The notes under the pieces: model-generated | The model's database searches: none | The model's input: the letters and a program-made list of their open reading frames with translations, nothing else | Told to the model about the DNA's origin: nothing | Shown here: one piece after another, positions 37,573 through 46,917 of the stretch | Layout of the letters: every line of letters begins with the position of its first letter | Position numbering within the stretch: position 1 is the first letter of the stretch | Position numbers and translations under genes: made by a program | Assembly (NCBI RefSeq): GCF_011174675.1 | Contig: NZ_JAANIG010000012.1 | Span: forward strand, 1-64,000 | Origin: Perlabentimonas gracilis | GTDB lineage: Bacteria > Bacteroidota > Bacteroidia > Bacteroidales > Tenuifilaceae | Reading direction: 5' to 3' | Length of the DNA stretch: 64,000 nucleotides

Positions 37573-38610
37573 CTACCTAAAGCTTATACCAATACCACCA
37601 GAGTACAAAGCATATTCACCAATGGTGTAATCGGCATGTATTGAAATAACCCCTAACCGTATGCGAGCGCCTACATTGGCACTAAATGAGTTTTTTGGGA
37701 AATCGAGCAATAGTGGATCTGTGTATACATCCGATGCACTAAATGGAGCTACGCCTATAGCATAGTTCCCCTCTAGACCTAAGCTTGTAACCGCATGGCT
37801 ATAGCCTAAGCCAGCATAAACAGAGATAAATGGGATGGTTTTACCAACAAGGATACGACCCGTAAAACCCGATGCCCTAAGGAACATCTTCTGATCAGCA
37901 AAATCGGCCTGAGTATAGCCAGTGGGCATTTCCTGAGGAACGTAACTAATATCGTACTCGTAATTGAAGTTTGTATAGCCCACCATTAACGAAAGATCAA
38001 TGGGTACATGCTTGAGGCCAGGTATAAAATCTTTAAATTGATTTTTAGCACCTATCCCCCAAAGGTTAACCCTACCGTACTTACCCAAATCTACTGGAGG
38101 TAGGAACCTAACCGTCACCTCTGTACTAAATGGTAGCCCTACACCTGCCTGTACAAAGGGTATTGGCATGAGAGGGAGTCCTGCGCCTTGAGGTAAATCA
38201 AACTCAATATCTTCACCCTCAACCTCAAACATTACAGTTGGGCCTGCAGTAGCTTCACCTGCAATGGTAGGTGCTAGGTTATTCTGTGGATTTTTTAGCT
38301 GCAGAGTTTGCAGACCAAGTGCCGAAACGTCAAAAGTTCTAGCACTAACTGGTGCAACAGCAGCACTGGTTGTTAAAGTAAGATTAAAACCTAGCACTTT
38401 GTGGGGACGAGCTGCCTGGTACCACCCTCCGTTGAGTGCAGTTCCAAACATATTGCCAAAAGGTTCGAGGTAAGCGGTTCCCAGCTTCTCGGCATCATCC
38501 AATCCTCCCTTCAGGATTTGTGCAATCTGATCTTGAGCAATAGATACTTGCAGTAAACCGAGGGTTAAGGCTAGGGTAACCACAAGCTTTTTAAATGGTC
38601 TTGTTTTCAT
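37573..38610 (-). CDS. DUF6588-type outer-membrane beta-barrel protein
   Basis: A 345-residue exported protein with a signal peptide ending in SIAQ and a body of alternating strands with aromatic girdle residues, fitting an outer-membrane barrel of the DUF6588 type found in Bacteroidota. The N-terminal KGGLDDAEKLGTAYLEPFGNMFGTALNGGWYQAA segment is characteristic, and the chain ends with strand-like GEYALYSGGIGISFR. Function is unknown; it could be a porin or structural barrel. Monocistronic. Confidence 0.78.
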   Translation of the reverse strand: MKTRPFKKLVVTLALTLGLLQVSIAQDQIAQILKGGLDDAEKLGTAYLEPFGNMFGTALNGGWYQAARPHKVLGFNLTLTTSAAVAPVSARTFDVSALGLQTLQLKNPQNNLAPTIAGEATAGPTVMFEVEGEDIEFDLPQGAGLPLMPIPFVQAGVGLPFSTEVTVRFLPPVDLGKYGRVNLWGIGAKNQFKDFIPGLKHVPIDLSLMVGYTNFNYEYDISYVPQEMPTGYTQADFADQKMFLRASGFTGRILVGKTIPFISVYAGLGYSHAVTSLGLEGNYAIGVAPFSASDVYTDPLLLDFPKNSFSANVGARIRLGVISIHADYTIGEYALYSGGIGISFR

Positions 38611-38789
38611 ATCTGTTCAGGTTTGGTTAGACTTGCAATTGTTAACAATAGTTAAAAACAAAAACTATGCAACTTTAGTTTAGTAATATACTTTAATTTA
38701 TGGATTAAATAAGGCTTTACTGCAAATTAGTTTTACAATATGACGAAATTAAGCCGCAAACATTCATAAATTTGCACAAACAAAACATC

Positions 38790-40064
38790 ATGAGTAACAT
38801 ACCATTAGCAGAACGCTTAAGACCCAAAACGTTAGACGAATATATAGGACAGTCGCATTTGGTTGGTAAGGGAAATATTATCCGACGGATGATAGAATCG
38901 GGCAATATCTCATCATTTATTCTATGGGGGCCTCCAGGTGTTGGTAAAACTACGCTTGCCAAAATTCTAGCCAACGAGCTTAACAGGCCTTTCCATACCC
39001 TGAGCGCGGTAAACTCTGGTGTAAAAGATGTGAGAGAAGTGATAGAAAAAGCCCGCTCTCAGCGATTTTTTAATCACCCCTCGCCTATCCTGTTTATAGA
39101 TGAAATCCACAGGTTTAGCAAATCGCAACAGGACTCGCTACTTGGAGCTGTTGAGGAGGGTGTTGTTACACTAATTGGTGCCACAACCGAGAATCCCTCC
39201 TTTGAGGTTATTGCCCCTCTACTCTCACGATGCCAAGTTTACGTCCTTAAATCGTTGGAAAAAACCGACTTGGAGCTACTGCTCAACCGGGCACTTACGT
39301 TGGACTTTGAGTACAAGCAGCTTGAAGTAAAGGTTGAAGAAACCGAAGCGCTTTTTCGGTATTCAGGTGGCGATGCTCGTAAGCTGCTTAATATCCTAGA
39401 GATAGTAATTGGCTCACAGGAAACCGATGAGAAGCAGATAAACAATACAATTGTCACCGAAAAGCTGCAGGAGAATATTGCACGGTACGATAAAAGCGGA
39501 GAGCAGCACTACGATATAATATCAGCCTTCATTAAGTCAATTAGAGGGAGTGATCCCAATGCTGCTGTATACTGGCTTGCCAGAATGATTGAGGGCGGTG
39601 AGGATCCAAAATTCATTGCCCGGCGGTTGTTGATACTGGCGTCGGAAGACATTGGTTTGGCAAACCCAAATGCTCTGCTCCTGGCCACCAGCTGTTTCCA
39701 AGCCGTATCGATGGTGGGGTGGCCCGAGTCGAGAATTATCCTTTCCGAAACGGCTATATACCTGGCCACAAGCCCTAAGAGCAACTCGGCCTACATGGCA
39801 ATAAACGATGCCCAAACCATAGTGAAAGAAACTGGCGACCTTTCAGTGCCTCTTCACATAAGGAATGCGCCTACCAAGCTCATGAAAGAGTTAGGTTACG
39901 GCAACAATTACAAGTACGCCCATAGCTACGATGGAAACTTTATTGACCAGGAATTTCTGCCCGATGAGATCTCAGGTAGAACAATTTACACCCCTCAGGA
40001 TAATGCTAAAGAGAAAGAAATAGCCTTAAGGCTAAAGCACCAATGGGGCGATAAGTATAAATAG
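38790..40064 (+). CDS. rarA: Replication-associated recombination protein RarA (MgsA)
   Basis: An AAA+ ATPase of the clamp-loader family that acts at stalled replication forks. Walker A is GPPGVGKTTL and Walker B is LFIDEIHRF; sensor segments such as GATTENPSFEV follow, and the C-terminal tetramerisation domain contains EDIGLANPNALLLA and KLMKELGYG. The ATG giving MSNIPLAERLRPKTLDEY is preferred to an upstream TTG because the family starts here. A TAAATTTG element (38767-38774) just upstream could be the minus-7 box, but no partner TTTG is in place. kdsA follows after 33 bp. Confidence 0.94.
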   Translation: MSNIPLAERLRPKTLDEYIGQSHLVGKGNIIRRMIESGNISSFILWGPPGVGKTTLAKILANELNRPFHTLSAVNSGVKDVREVIEKARSQRFFNHPSPILFIDEIHRFSKSQQDSLLGAVEEGVVTLIGATTENPSFEVIAPLLSRCQVYVLKSLEKTDLELLLNRALTLDFEYKQLEVKVEETEALFRYSGGDARKLLNILEIVIGSQETDEKQINNTIVTEKLQENIARYDKSGEQHYDIISAFIKSIRGSDPNAAVYWLARMIEGGEDPKFIARRLLILASEDIGLANPNALLLATSCFQAVSMVGWPESRIILSETAIYLATSPKSNSAYMAINDAQTIVKETGDLSVPLHIRNAPTKLMKELGYGNNYKYAHSYDGNFIDQEFLPDEISGRTIYTPQDNAKEKEIALRLKHQWGDKYK

Positions 40065-40097
40065 TTTGCACAAGTATCATATTCTAAAATTCTTAAT

Positions 40098-40919
40098 GTG
40101 AGCTCATTATCACGCCAAGAAGTATATAACACAACTTCAGATACCTTCTTTCTAATGGCGGGTCCCTGTGTGGTTGAGAGCGAAGATACGACTCGTCGAA
40201 TTGCAGGAGAGCTAAAGGAAGTATGTTGTAAACACTCTATTCCACTGATCTTTAAAGCCTCGTACCGTAAAGCTAATCGAACAAGGTTCGATTCTTTTGC
40301 TGGAATTGGGGATGAGCTTGCTCTCGAAATTCTTGCCAGAATTGGACAGGATTACAACGTGCCCATAATGACAGACATACACACTCCACACGAAGCAGAA
40401 AGGGCTAAACAATATGTTGATATTTTACAGATACCAGCTTTCTTATGCCGACAGACAGACCTGCTTCTGGCTGCCGGCGATACAGGATTACCCGTTAATA
40501 TTAAGAAGGGGCAGTTTGTATCGCCAGAAACAATGCGACACGTAATTCAAAAGGTTATAGAAACAGGGAATACAAATGTTATAATAACCGAAAGGGGAAC
40601 CACTTTTGGCTATAACGATTTGGTAGTTGATTTTAGAGGAATTCCAACTATGAGATCGTTTGGTTACCCAGTGGTTGTAGATCTTACCCACTCACTCCAA
40701 AAGCCCAATCAATCGAGTGGCGTAACGGGAGGAGATCCCCAGCTTATTGAGACAATGGGAAAAGCAGCCATTGCTGTTGGTACCGATGGTATTTTCATTG
40801 AGACTCACCCCAATCCGAGCGAAGCGCTTTCTGATGGCAAAAGTATGCTTCAATTAAACGTAATGGAACCCTTACTAACCAAATTGTTAAGGATAAGGCA
40901 AGCTGTTAGTGAACATTGA
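40098..40919 (+). CDS. kdsA: 3-deoxy-8-phosphooctulonate synthase KdsA
   Basis: KdsA condenses phosphoenolpyruvate with arabinose 5-phosphate to make KDO 8-phosphate for lipopolysaccharide. The sequence AGPCVVES carries the cysteine of the metal-dependent class (E. coli has asparagine there), and the other metal ligands are visible in THSLQKPNQ (His), GIFIETHP (Glu) and ALSDGKSM (Asp). Length is 273 residues. The start is GTG, nested in ATGTGA. It probably belongs with rarA in one transcript. Its last 14 bp overlap the 3' end of the convergent hybrid kinase gene. Confidence 0.95.
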   Translation: MSSLSRQEVYNTTSDTFFLMAGPCVVESEDTTRRIAGELKEVCCKHSIPLIFKASYRKANRTRFDSFAGIGDELALEILARIGQDYNVPIMTDIHTPHEAERAKQYVDILQIPAFLCRQTDLLLAAGDTGLPVNIKKGQFVSPETMRHVIQKVIETGNTNVIITERGTTFGYNDLVVDFRGIPTMRSFGYPVVVDLTHSLQKPNQSSGVTGGDPQLIETMGKAAIAVGTDGIFIETHPNPSEALSDGKSMLQLNVMEPLLTKLLRIRQAVSEH

Positions 40920-42465
40920 GTTTGCTATTCTGTAGCTGAATATCAATTTTTTCGAGAAGGAGCTGAGTGTTTATGGGCTTCGATATGTAATCGTTACAAC
41001 CAGCTTCTATGCACTTAATATTATCGTTTGGCATCGCGTAAGCTGTTTGAGCAATAATTTTAATGGAGGGGTTTTGCCTTTTAATAATTGATGTTGCTTC
41101 GTAGCCATCCATCACGGGCATTTGGATATCCATTAAAATCATATCAACATTGGAATTATTATGGCAATACGATACAACCTCTTCGCCGTTGCGTGCCCAA
41201 ATAATATAGGCTTTAGTTTTCTCCAGCATAGCCCTAAGGAACTTGTAGTTCGTTTCGGCATCCTCGGCAATCATAATGGTTTTGCCTTCCCAATTGTAGT
41301 TTTTATCGGCTGGAGTAAACACCTTCACAGCATTCTCGCGCTCGTAAACAGTAGCGTAAGGCAGAGTAAAATAGAAGGTTGACCCCTTGCCTGTCTCCGA
41401 CTCTACCCAGATATCGCCCCCAAGCAAGTCAACAATATGTTTGCTTATAAAAAGTCCAATGCCTGTGCCGCCATACTTTCGAGTTGACCCCTCCTCAATC
41501 TGCCTGAAACGCTCAAAGATGATGTCAACCTTCTCCTTGGGAATACCAATCCCTGTGTCGCGAACGAAAAACTCGATATGTTTCTTCTCCTTGTTATTAA
41601 CGTATCCAAACTCAACGGCTCCTTTGTCGGTAAATTTAATGGCATTACCAATTAAATTGGACAGCACCTGACGTAGTCGTTGCTCATCGGTAAAAAGGAG
41701 GTTATTCTCATCGTCGTTAAGGTTTAGCAGGCGCAATGTGAGGTGTTCCTTCTCCTGCTTAAACTTGGCCTCGTTGAAAAAGGTGTATAAATCGAAGAAT
41801 AAATCATCGATATTAACATCGGACTTGTTAAAGGCAAGCTGACCAGCCTCAATCTTCGATATATCCATTATGTCGTCGATAAGGTTTACCAGCATTGCGC
41901 CGTTGTGGCATACAATATCGAGATATCTGTGCTGCATCTCCCCATCAAGCTCATCATCTTTAAGTAGTTGGGCAAAGCCAAGGATACCATTCATGGGTGT
42001 TCTGATCTCATGGCTCATATTCGCCAAAAAGTTAGACTTTAGCATATCGGCCTCTTCAGCTATTCTCTTCGCCTCTACTATATCTTTTTTGGCTTTCTCG
42101 AGCTCCACTAGGTTCATTGCATTCACCTTAAACAGATGATTGTATTCGGCCTGGCTGCTCTCAAGATCCTTTTTAAGCTGCTGTATTTGATCAACAAGAA
42201 AATCCTTTCCCTTATCAAGTTGCTGCAACTCTGCCGTTAGCTGCTTACTCCTTCTAATATTCAAAAACAGTAGCACAACAGCAACAGCTAGTGCTATAAT
42301 TAATATGGCAATCATCAGAAGATAAATGGTACTACTCGAGGGAGTTGCAAGCAAGAATATTGACATAGACGACAGGCGATTAGGTGCATATGTAGCACTA
42401 GGCAAAAACACCTCTCCTTGGTTTTGGTAGGTGATAAAGCATCCTATATGGCTTGTCCTGTACAT
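40906..42465 (-). CDS. Hybrid sensor histidine kinase with C-terminal receiver
   Basis: A 519-residue membrane-attached kinase. One transmembrane helix (about 47-68) is followed by a coiled coil, HisKA with phosphoacceptor His152 in NMSHEIRTPMNG, an ATP-binding domain (NLIGNAIKFTDKG, GIGIPKEK, GGTGIGLFI) and a receiver domain with Asp446 in LMDIQMPVMDG. The short extracellular or periplasmic part before the helix carries no known sensor domain. The receiver may relay to a separate HPt protein; none is encoded nearby. An internal ATG (MSIFLLA) is an alternative start. The 3' end overlaps kdsA by 14 bp without a terminator between them. Confidence 0.92.
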   Translation of the reverse strand: MYRTSHIGCFITYQNQGEVFLPSATYAPNRLSSMSIFLLATPSSSTIYLLMIAILIIALAVAVVLLFLNIRRSKQLTAELQQLDKGKDFLVDQIQQLKKDLESSQAEYNHLFKVNAMNLVELEKAKKDIVEAKRIAEEADMLKSNFLANMSHEIRTPMNGILGFAQLLKDDELDGEMQHRYLDIVCHNGAMLVNLIDDIMDISKIEAGQLAFNKSDVNIDDLFFDLYTFFNEAKFKQEKEHLTLRLLNLNDDENNLLFTDEQRLRQVLSNLIGNAIKFTDKGAVEFGYVNNKEKKHIEFFVRDTGIGIPKEKVDIIFERFRQIEEGSTRKYGGTGIGLFISKHIVDLLGGDIWVESETGKGSTFYFTLPYATVYERENAVKVFTPADKNYNWEGKTIMIAEDAETNYKFLRAMLEKTKAYIIWARNGEEVVSYCHNNSNVDMILMDIQMPVMDGYEATSIIKRQNPSIKIIAQTAYAMPNDNIKCIEAGCNDYISKPINTQLLLEKIDIQLQNSKLNVH

Positions 42466-42589
42466 TTTAGCTCAACAGCAATTCTTTTGTCTTAAAACAG
42501 TTAGCTTTTATCAAAGATAAAAAAAATTAAATTATAACAAAGGTTCAACATAAATCTTAACTGTATGATGATAACCATAAGACACAAAA

Positions 42590-42617
42590 AAAGGGTTGAT
42601 AGTTTAATCAACCCTTT
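42590..42617 (-). terminator. Terminator of the 226-residue outer-membrane protein gene
   Basis: AAAGGGTTGAT and ATCAACCCTTT form an 11-bp stem; on the minus strand it runs into seven T. It lies 15 bp after the gene's stop codon. Confidence 0.85.
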
Positions 42618-42632
42618 GGTAACCTATTTGGT

Positions 42633-43313
42633 CTAGAAGAATATTCCCAAGCTAAATATCCACTGGGGGTTACGCTGGTCTAAGCTAAAGTTCCTGGTCC
42701 CTATTGTTAGCTCATCGCCGAGTTTACTCAAATTGCCCTCGTACTTAATATCAAACGTGGCAAACTTAAAAATATCGAGGCCAACACCAACCTGATAGCC
42801 AAAAACAGCATTCTTTATGGAGTTGTCAACGGTAGAGTTCTCTCCAACAAAATCGGCCATCTGGTCTCTCAAACCGTCCTTCTCGCTAAGGGTAAAGGTG
42901 GCAACGGGTCCCAAAAAAACCTTGGCTGGGCCAAACTTATAACCTGCCATTACTGGAATATCTAGCCTATTAAACTTTTGCTCAACTATTGCATTGTAAG
43001 CGCTTTGCGCATTTTCCTGGTCGGTAATAACGAAATTTCCCTTAGCCTGTGTAAATAGCACCTCTGGCTGGATAAAAACACCCATAAGCTGAATACGACT
43101 AAAAAGGCCGAAATGAAGCCCGAATTCAGAATCGCCTTGCTCAAGTAAAAAGGTTTTGGCACCGTCTACCGTGCTAACATCATCCAGCGTGGTTTTGTCA
43201 ATTTTCATGGTTGATGAGTTAAGACCACCCTTAACCCCAAAGCGAATGAACTGAGCGTTGGCAACACCTACAATCATAAATGCTGCGATAAATAGTAGTG
43301 ATAATCGTTTCAT
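42633..43313 (-). CDS. Outer-membrane beta-barrel protein (PorT/OmpW-like)
   Basis: A 226-residue exported protein: signal peptide MKRLSLLFIAAFMIVGVANAQ, then FIRFGVKGGLNSSTMKID and successive amphipathic strands (GLHFGLFSRIQL, FIQPEVLFTQAKG, IPVMAGYKFG, FGYQVGVGLDIFKF) ending in a terminal strand with a final aromatic residue (IFSLGIFF), as expected for barrel assembly. It matches the common 'outer membrane protein beta-barrel' family of Bacteroidota. Function unknown. Single gene with its own terminator. Confidence 0.85.
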   Translation of the reverse strand: MKRLSLLFIAAFMIVGVANAQFIRFGVKGGLNSSTMKIDKTTLDDVSTVDGAKTFLLEQGDSEFGLHFGLFSRIQLMGVFIQPEVLFTQAKGNFVITDQENAQSAYNAIVEQKFNRLDIPVMAGYKFGPAKVFLGPVATFTLSEKDGLRDQMADFVGENSTVDNSIKNAVFGYQVGVGLDIFKFATFDIKYEGNLSKLGDELTIGTRNFSLDQRNPQWIFSLGIFF

Positions 43314-43410
43314 AATTTGACTATTAAATTAAACAATATGGAAACCTAAGTTATTTACTGTTGAACACTTATGAGACCTACCAAACATCGTGCCCAAAAC
43401 AGCTCTAGTA

Positions 43411-44886
43411 TTAGAATAATGGGCTAAACATTCGTGCTAATGACTCCTTAAAATTTTGTTTAGCTGACCGTTGAGCCCATTTCTTGGGATTTACCTGCTT
43501 GCTTCTACGCAAATCCTTGTGAAACTGTTTCTCTAGTCGCTGTGTTAATTCCTGATCGTATATCATCGTCAGCAGCTCAAAGTTATCCTCAAAGCTCCTA
43601 ATGTCCATATTGGCCGAGCCAACAGAGGCAAAGTTACCATCAATCATCAGAATTTTGGAGTGGTTAAACCCATTTTGGAATAAGTACACCTTTATGCCCG
43701 CATCAAGCAGCTCGGAAACGTACGACATGGAGCTCCAGTACACCACGGTAGAGTCGGACTTGCCAGGGAGGACAATACGCACATCGACTCCGCTTAACGC
43801 GGCAGTTTTAAGAGCCGTTAGAATACTTTCGTTAGGGATAAAATAAGGTGTTGAGATGTAAATATGCTTACGAGCCCTTGTTATGGCGGCAAAAAATGCT
43901 TGCATTATGGATGCCCAATCGGAATCGGGGCCACTAGCAGTTATCTGAAGCGAGTGCTGGCTAGTAACATTATGCTCTGCAAAGCACTCATCCTTACTAA
44001 ACTCAAGTTTATTGCTAACAAAATACCAATCGACTAAAAAAATTATTTGGAGCATGCTTACCGCATCTCCCTCTATCCTAAGCACGGTATCGTACCATGT
44101 ACCTAAAAACTCATCGCCTTTCAGGTACCTGTCGGCAATATTCATCCCTCCCATAAAAGCTACTTCGCCATCAATCACAATAATTTTTCGATGGTTTCTA
44201 TAGTTTACCTTGCTAGTTAGCAAGGGGAACTTCACCTCCATGAATGGATATACCTCTACACCTGCAGAGGTTAACTCTTTTATAAAGTTTTTAGGAAGAT
44301 GCCAACTACCCACATCGTCGTATATGAGCCTTACCTTAACCCCAAGCTTAGCCTTAGCAATTAGTTTTTCTTTAATCGTATTGCCTATCTCATCATCGGC
44401 AATAATGTAGAACTCAAGGTGTATCGATTTCTCTGCCCTGTCGATGTTGTCGAGTATTGATTTAAACGTTTTGCGACCCGTTTGAAAGATCTCAACATGG
44501 TTGTACTGGGTGAGCAATGCTTTGCTGTTGTTTAGCAACAGGGTAATAATGCCAAGGTTATCGGCAACGCTAGGAATATCAAAAAACTTTTCGGTGTGAA
44601 TGTCAACCAGCTGGGTTTGGCTAAGTAGCTCTATTTGCTGGAGGTCTTTAATCCCTTTTCGGTTAAAGATCTTCTCCTTTCTATGATTCTGCCCGAAAAA
44701 GATGTAAAAAATTAGCCCAACAATTGGGAGAAGTATTAGGATAAGCACCCATATGCTGGTTTTGGCAGGGTCGCGTTTTTCATGTATTACCATTACTGCT
44801 GTAGAAATAATGGTAAACAGGTATATCAGCAGTATGATGAGTGGAAGGTTGGATAAGAATATGTTATTCCAAAAATCGTAAAGCAT
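43411..44886 (-). CDS. cls: Cardiolipin synthase
   Basis: A 491-residue membrane phospholipase-D-type enzyme that makes cardiolipin from phosphatidylglycerol. Two N-terminal transmembrane helices (about 13-34 and 43-65) precede two HKD motifs: NHRKIIVIDGEVAFMGG and NHSKILMIDGNFASVGSANMD. The ISTPYFIPNESILTAL segment is also typical. Length fits ClsA-type enzymes. The gene is alone on the minus strand; no terminator is obvious between it and the outer-membrane protein gene. Confidence 0.94.
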   Translation of the reverse strand: MLYDFWNNIFLSNLPLIILLIYLFTIISTAVMVIHEKRDPAKTSIWVLILILLPIVGLIFYIFFGQNHRKEKIFNRKGIKDLQQIELLSQTQLVDIHTEKFFDIPSVADNLGIITLLLNNSKALLTQYNHVEIFQTGRKTFKSILDNIDRAEKSIHLEFYIIADDEIGNTIKEKLIAKAKLGVKVRLIYDDVGSWHLPKNFIKELTSAGVEVYPFMEVKFPLLTSKVNYRNHRKIIVIDGEVAFMGGMNIADRYLKGDEFLGTWYDTVLRIEGDAVSMLQIIFLVDWYFVSNKLEFSKDECFAEHNVTSQHSLQITASGPDSDWASIMQAFFAAITRARKHIYISTPYFIPNESILTALKTAALSGVDVRIVLPGKSDSTVVYWSSMSYVSELLDAGIKVYLFQNGFNHSKILMIDGNFASVGSANMDIRSFEDNFELLTMIYDQELTQRLEKQFHKDLRRSKQVNPKKWAQRSAKQNFKESLARMFSPLF

Positions 44887-44996
44887 AACCTTAAGATGTA
44901 AGACATGCTAAAGGTATTAACATTTTTTGAAATATTTTATTAATTACCCACTATGTAAAGTGATAATTGCAACACTTGCCATTTGGAGCAATTGTA

Positions 44997-45536
44997 CTAG
45001 CGGTTAAAACGATTGAGGTTGGTTACTACCTCAAGATTTTCTGGCCTTGTAAGTTTAGCAATCTTATCGAGGCTAATATCACCCTGAAAGCTAACGCAGA
45101 ATATGCTTTGCGCATTCGAGACCATAACTATCATTTCGCTAACATTCACCGAGTCGGTTGGTAGAATTTTCACAATTACAAGCTCATTGCCATTATTTAT
45201 CGAGGCTAAATCCTGAAATTGAATGTTATCGAGCCTTTCGTTAATATCTGTGAAATGGTTCTCATCATCGCTGCTTGAGGCGTTGGGGATAATTAGGAAG
45301 TTTAGGTGTTTAATATCCTCAAGCAGCAGTTTTAGCTCAGCATTCCCTGCTTTTGATTCATCGAGAAAAATGGAGACCATACTGGGTGGAACGGAAAAGG
45401 TTTTGCCCACGCCCTTGTCGCGATAGCTTAAGTAGATATCCTTAGATGTTTTATCAGTGTGCTCAGAACTATTGTTACACCCAACAGCTAAAAACATTAC
45501 CGAGAGTATTGACACTAAAAAAAGTCGATTAACCAT
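44997..45536 (-). CDS. DUF4252 lipoprotein
   Basis: A 179-residue lipoprotein with a signal ending in LAVGC (Cys20) and a DUF4252 domain (roughly 45-175; KTFSVPPSMVSIFL, LLLEDIKHLNFLII, IVMVSNAQSIFCVSFQGDISLDKIAKL). The family is found mostly in Bacteroidota and its role is unknown. It starts 16 bp after the thioesterase gene in transcriptional order and is probably co-transcribed with it. Confidence 0.82.
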   Translation of the reverse strand: MVNRLFLVSILSVMFLAVGCNNSSEHTDKTSKDIYLSYRDKGVGKTFSVPPSMVSIFLDESKAGNAELKLLLEDIKHLNFLIIPNASSSDDENHFTDINERLDNIQFQDLASINNGNELVIVKILPTDSVNVSEMIVMVSNAQSIFCVSFQGDISLDKIAKLTRPENLEVVTNLNRFNR

Positions 45537-45552
45537 AATTTTTCAATTGCTG

Positions 45553-45945
45553 CTACTTAGCCTCTAAAACCTTGTCCATAAACCCCATGGTATCCACTAT
45601 GTATCGGGTGTGAATACCAGAACCTATCTCACCCTCCTCGTCGTATGCCTTTACCTCAAAAACCAATTTATTACCCTCAATTTGGGTTAATACAGCTTTG
45701 CTCTCCACTTTCATTCCAATGGGAGTTGCTTTTATATGCTTAATATCAACCTTTACGCCAACGGTAGTTTGCCCCTGTGGCAGATGAGGCAAAACAGCAT
45801 TCATTGCGGCATTTTCCATAAGGGCTATCATGGCTGGCGTTGCAAACACAGCTAACGCTCCCGACTTGTAATGAATTGCCGAATTCTCCATGCCAACTAC
45901 AAGAGTTGAAGTAAAATTTAGACCAGTTTTCATATCAGTATTCAT
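45553..45945 (-). CDS. Hotdog-fold thioesterase (fluoroacetyl-CoA-thioesterase-like)
   Basis: A 130-residue single-domain hotdog protein of the FlK-like thioesterase group: GALAVFATPAMIALMENAAMNAV is the central helix, followed by TTVGVKVDIKHIKATPIGMKVESKAVLTQI and VFEVKAYDEEGEIGSGIHTRYIV. These enzymes hydrolyse small acyl-CoA thioesters; the substrate here is unknown. A second ATG four codons in (MKTGLNF) is an alternative start. It lies upstream of the DUF4252 lipoprotein gene, with a 16-bp gap. Confidence 0.87.
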   Translation of the reverse strand: MNTDMKTGLNFTSTLVVGMENSAIHYKSGALAVFATPAMIALMENAAMNAVLPHLPQGQTTVGVKVDIKHIKATPIGMKVESKAVLTQIEGNKLVFEVKAYDEEGEIGSGIHTRYIVDTMGFMDKVLEAK

Positions 45946-46116
45946 AACAAATATTTTGCAATAAAGTTATGGAATTTGATTTACTATGGGGATTAAGTTC
46001 ATTTCTATTTCATAAAAAAACAACGAAAGCAAACTAACTAAGCAGAATATCAGCGGACTTACAAAAATAAGTAAGCCATTAAAACCTGTATCTTCTATTG
46101 AAAAACGTTTACTAGC

Positions 46117-46917
46117 TTAGTCAACTTTAGTCCTCAGCACTCCCGGAGCTATCCTATCCATCCTATCAAAAGCAGACTTGTTACCCAACATTATGCTTAG
46201 CATTAGGTTGATGCTACAGCCTGCAAATATTGCCAGCATTATCATTATTTGGTATCGAATGGCAGTAGCAGGCGAATTCCCCCCGAGTATCTGGCCCGTC
46301 ATCATCCCCGGAAGCGATATAAGCCCCATTACCGATGTATTGGCTATCATTGGGTTAAGGGCTTTGCGAATGGCTTGCACAATGAATGGGTTTATGGCAG
46401 CCTTCTTGCCTTTCCCGTTGATAAGCAAGAAGTAATATAAGTTTTGGTTTTTAACCAGCCCCTCGAAGTATGCATTTAGCCCCACAATATTATGATTCAT
46501 TGCATTACCAAGTATCATTCCCGAGATGGGGATAAAGTACTGCGATTCGAATACGTAGGGCAGCTTGATAACAAACCCCAGAAAGAATGCATCAACAATT
46601 ACTATGCTGGTAACCCCCGATATTACTAGCGGAACAGCCAACACCCTATGGTTTAAGCCACTCCGCTTAAGGGTTGTAAAAACTCCTACCAGTATCATAA
46701 TTAGGACCCAAGCTGAATTGAGGAAGGCATTGTTCTGCTCAAAGATAAACTCGAGGTATAGCGCAACCGCCGAAAGTTGAATAACCATTCGGGTTATGGC
46801 AATAAGGGTTGATCGGGTTAATCCCACCCTGTAGTACCAGAAACCAGCTAATGGAATTAGTAATATTAATAGGCTAAAGGCCAAACTGACCCATGAAATA
46901 TCCTGTGCTGCGCTCAT
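46117..46917 (-). CDS. FetB/UPF0014-type ABC transporter permease
   Basis: A 266-residue inner-membrane protein with about seven helices of the UPF0014 (YbbM/FetB) family. Characteristic parts are PLAGFWYYRVGL, ISGMILGNAMNHNIVGLNAY, and the cytoplasmic ATPase-contacting segment VQAIRKALNPMIANTSVMGLISLPGMMTGQILGG. In E. coli FetAB is linked to iron homeostasis; whether this pair does the same is not shown by the sequence. Its start overlaps the stop of the ATPase gene by 4 bp (46914-46917), so the two form a transporter operon. Confidence 0.9.
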   Translation of the reverse strand: MSAAQDISWVSLAFSLLILLIPLAGFWYYRVGLTRSTLIAITRMVIQLSAVALYLEFIFEQNNAFLNSAWVLIMILVGVFTTLKRSGLNHRVLAVPLVISGVTSIVIVDAFFLGFVIKLPYVFESQYFIPISGMILGNAMNHNIVGLNAYFEGLVKNQNLYYFLLINGKGKKAAINPFIVQAIRKALNPMIANTSVMGLISLPGMMTGQILGGNSPATAIRYQIMIMLAIFAGCSINLMLSIMLGNKSAFDRMDRIAPGVLRTKVD

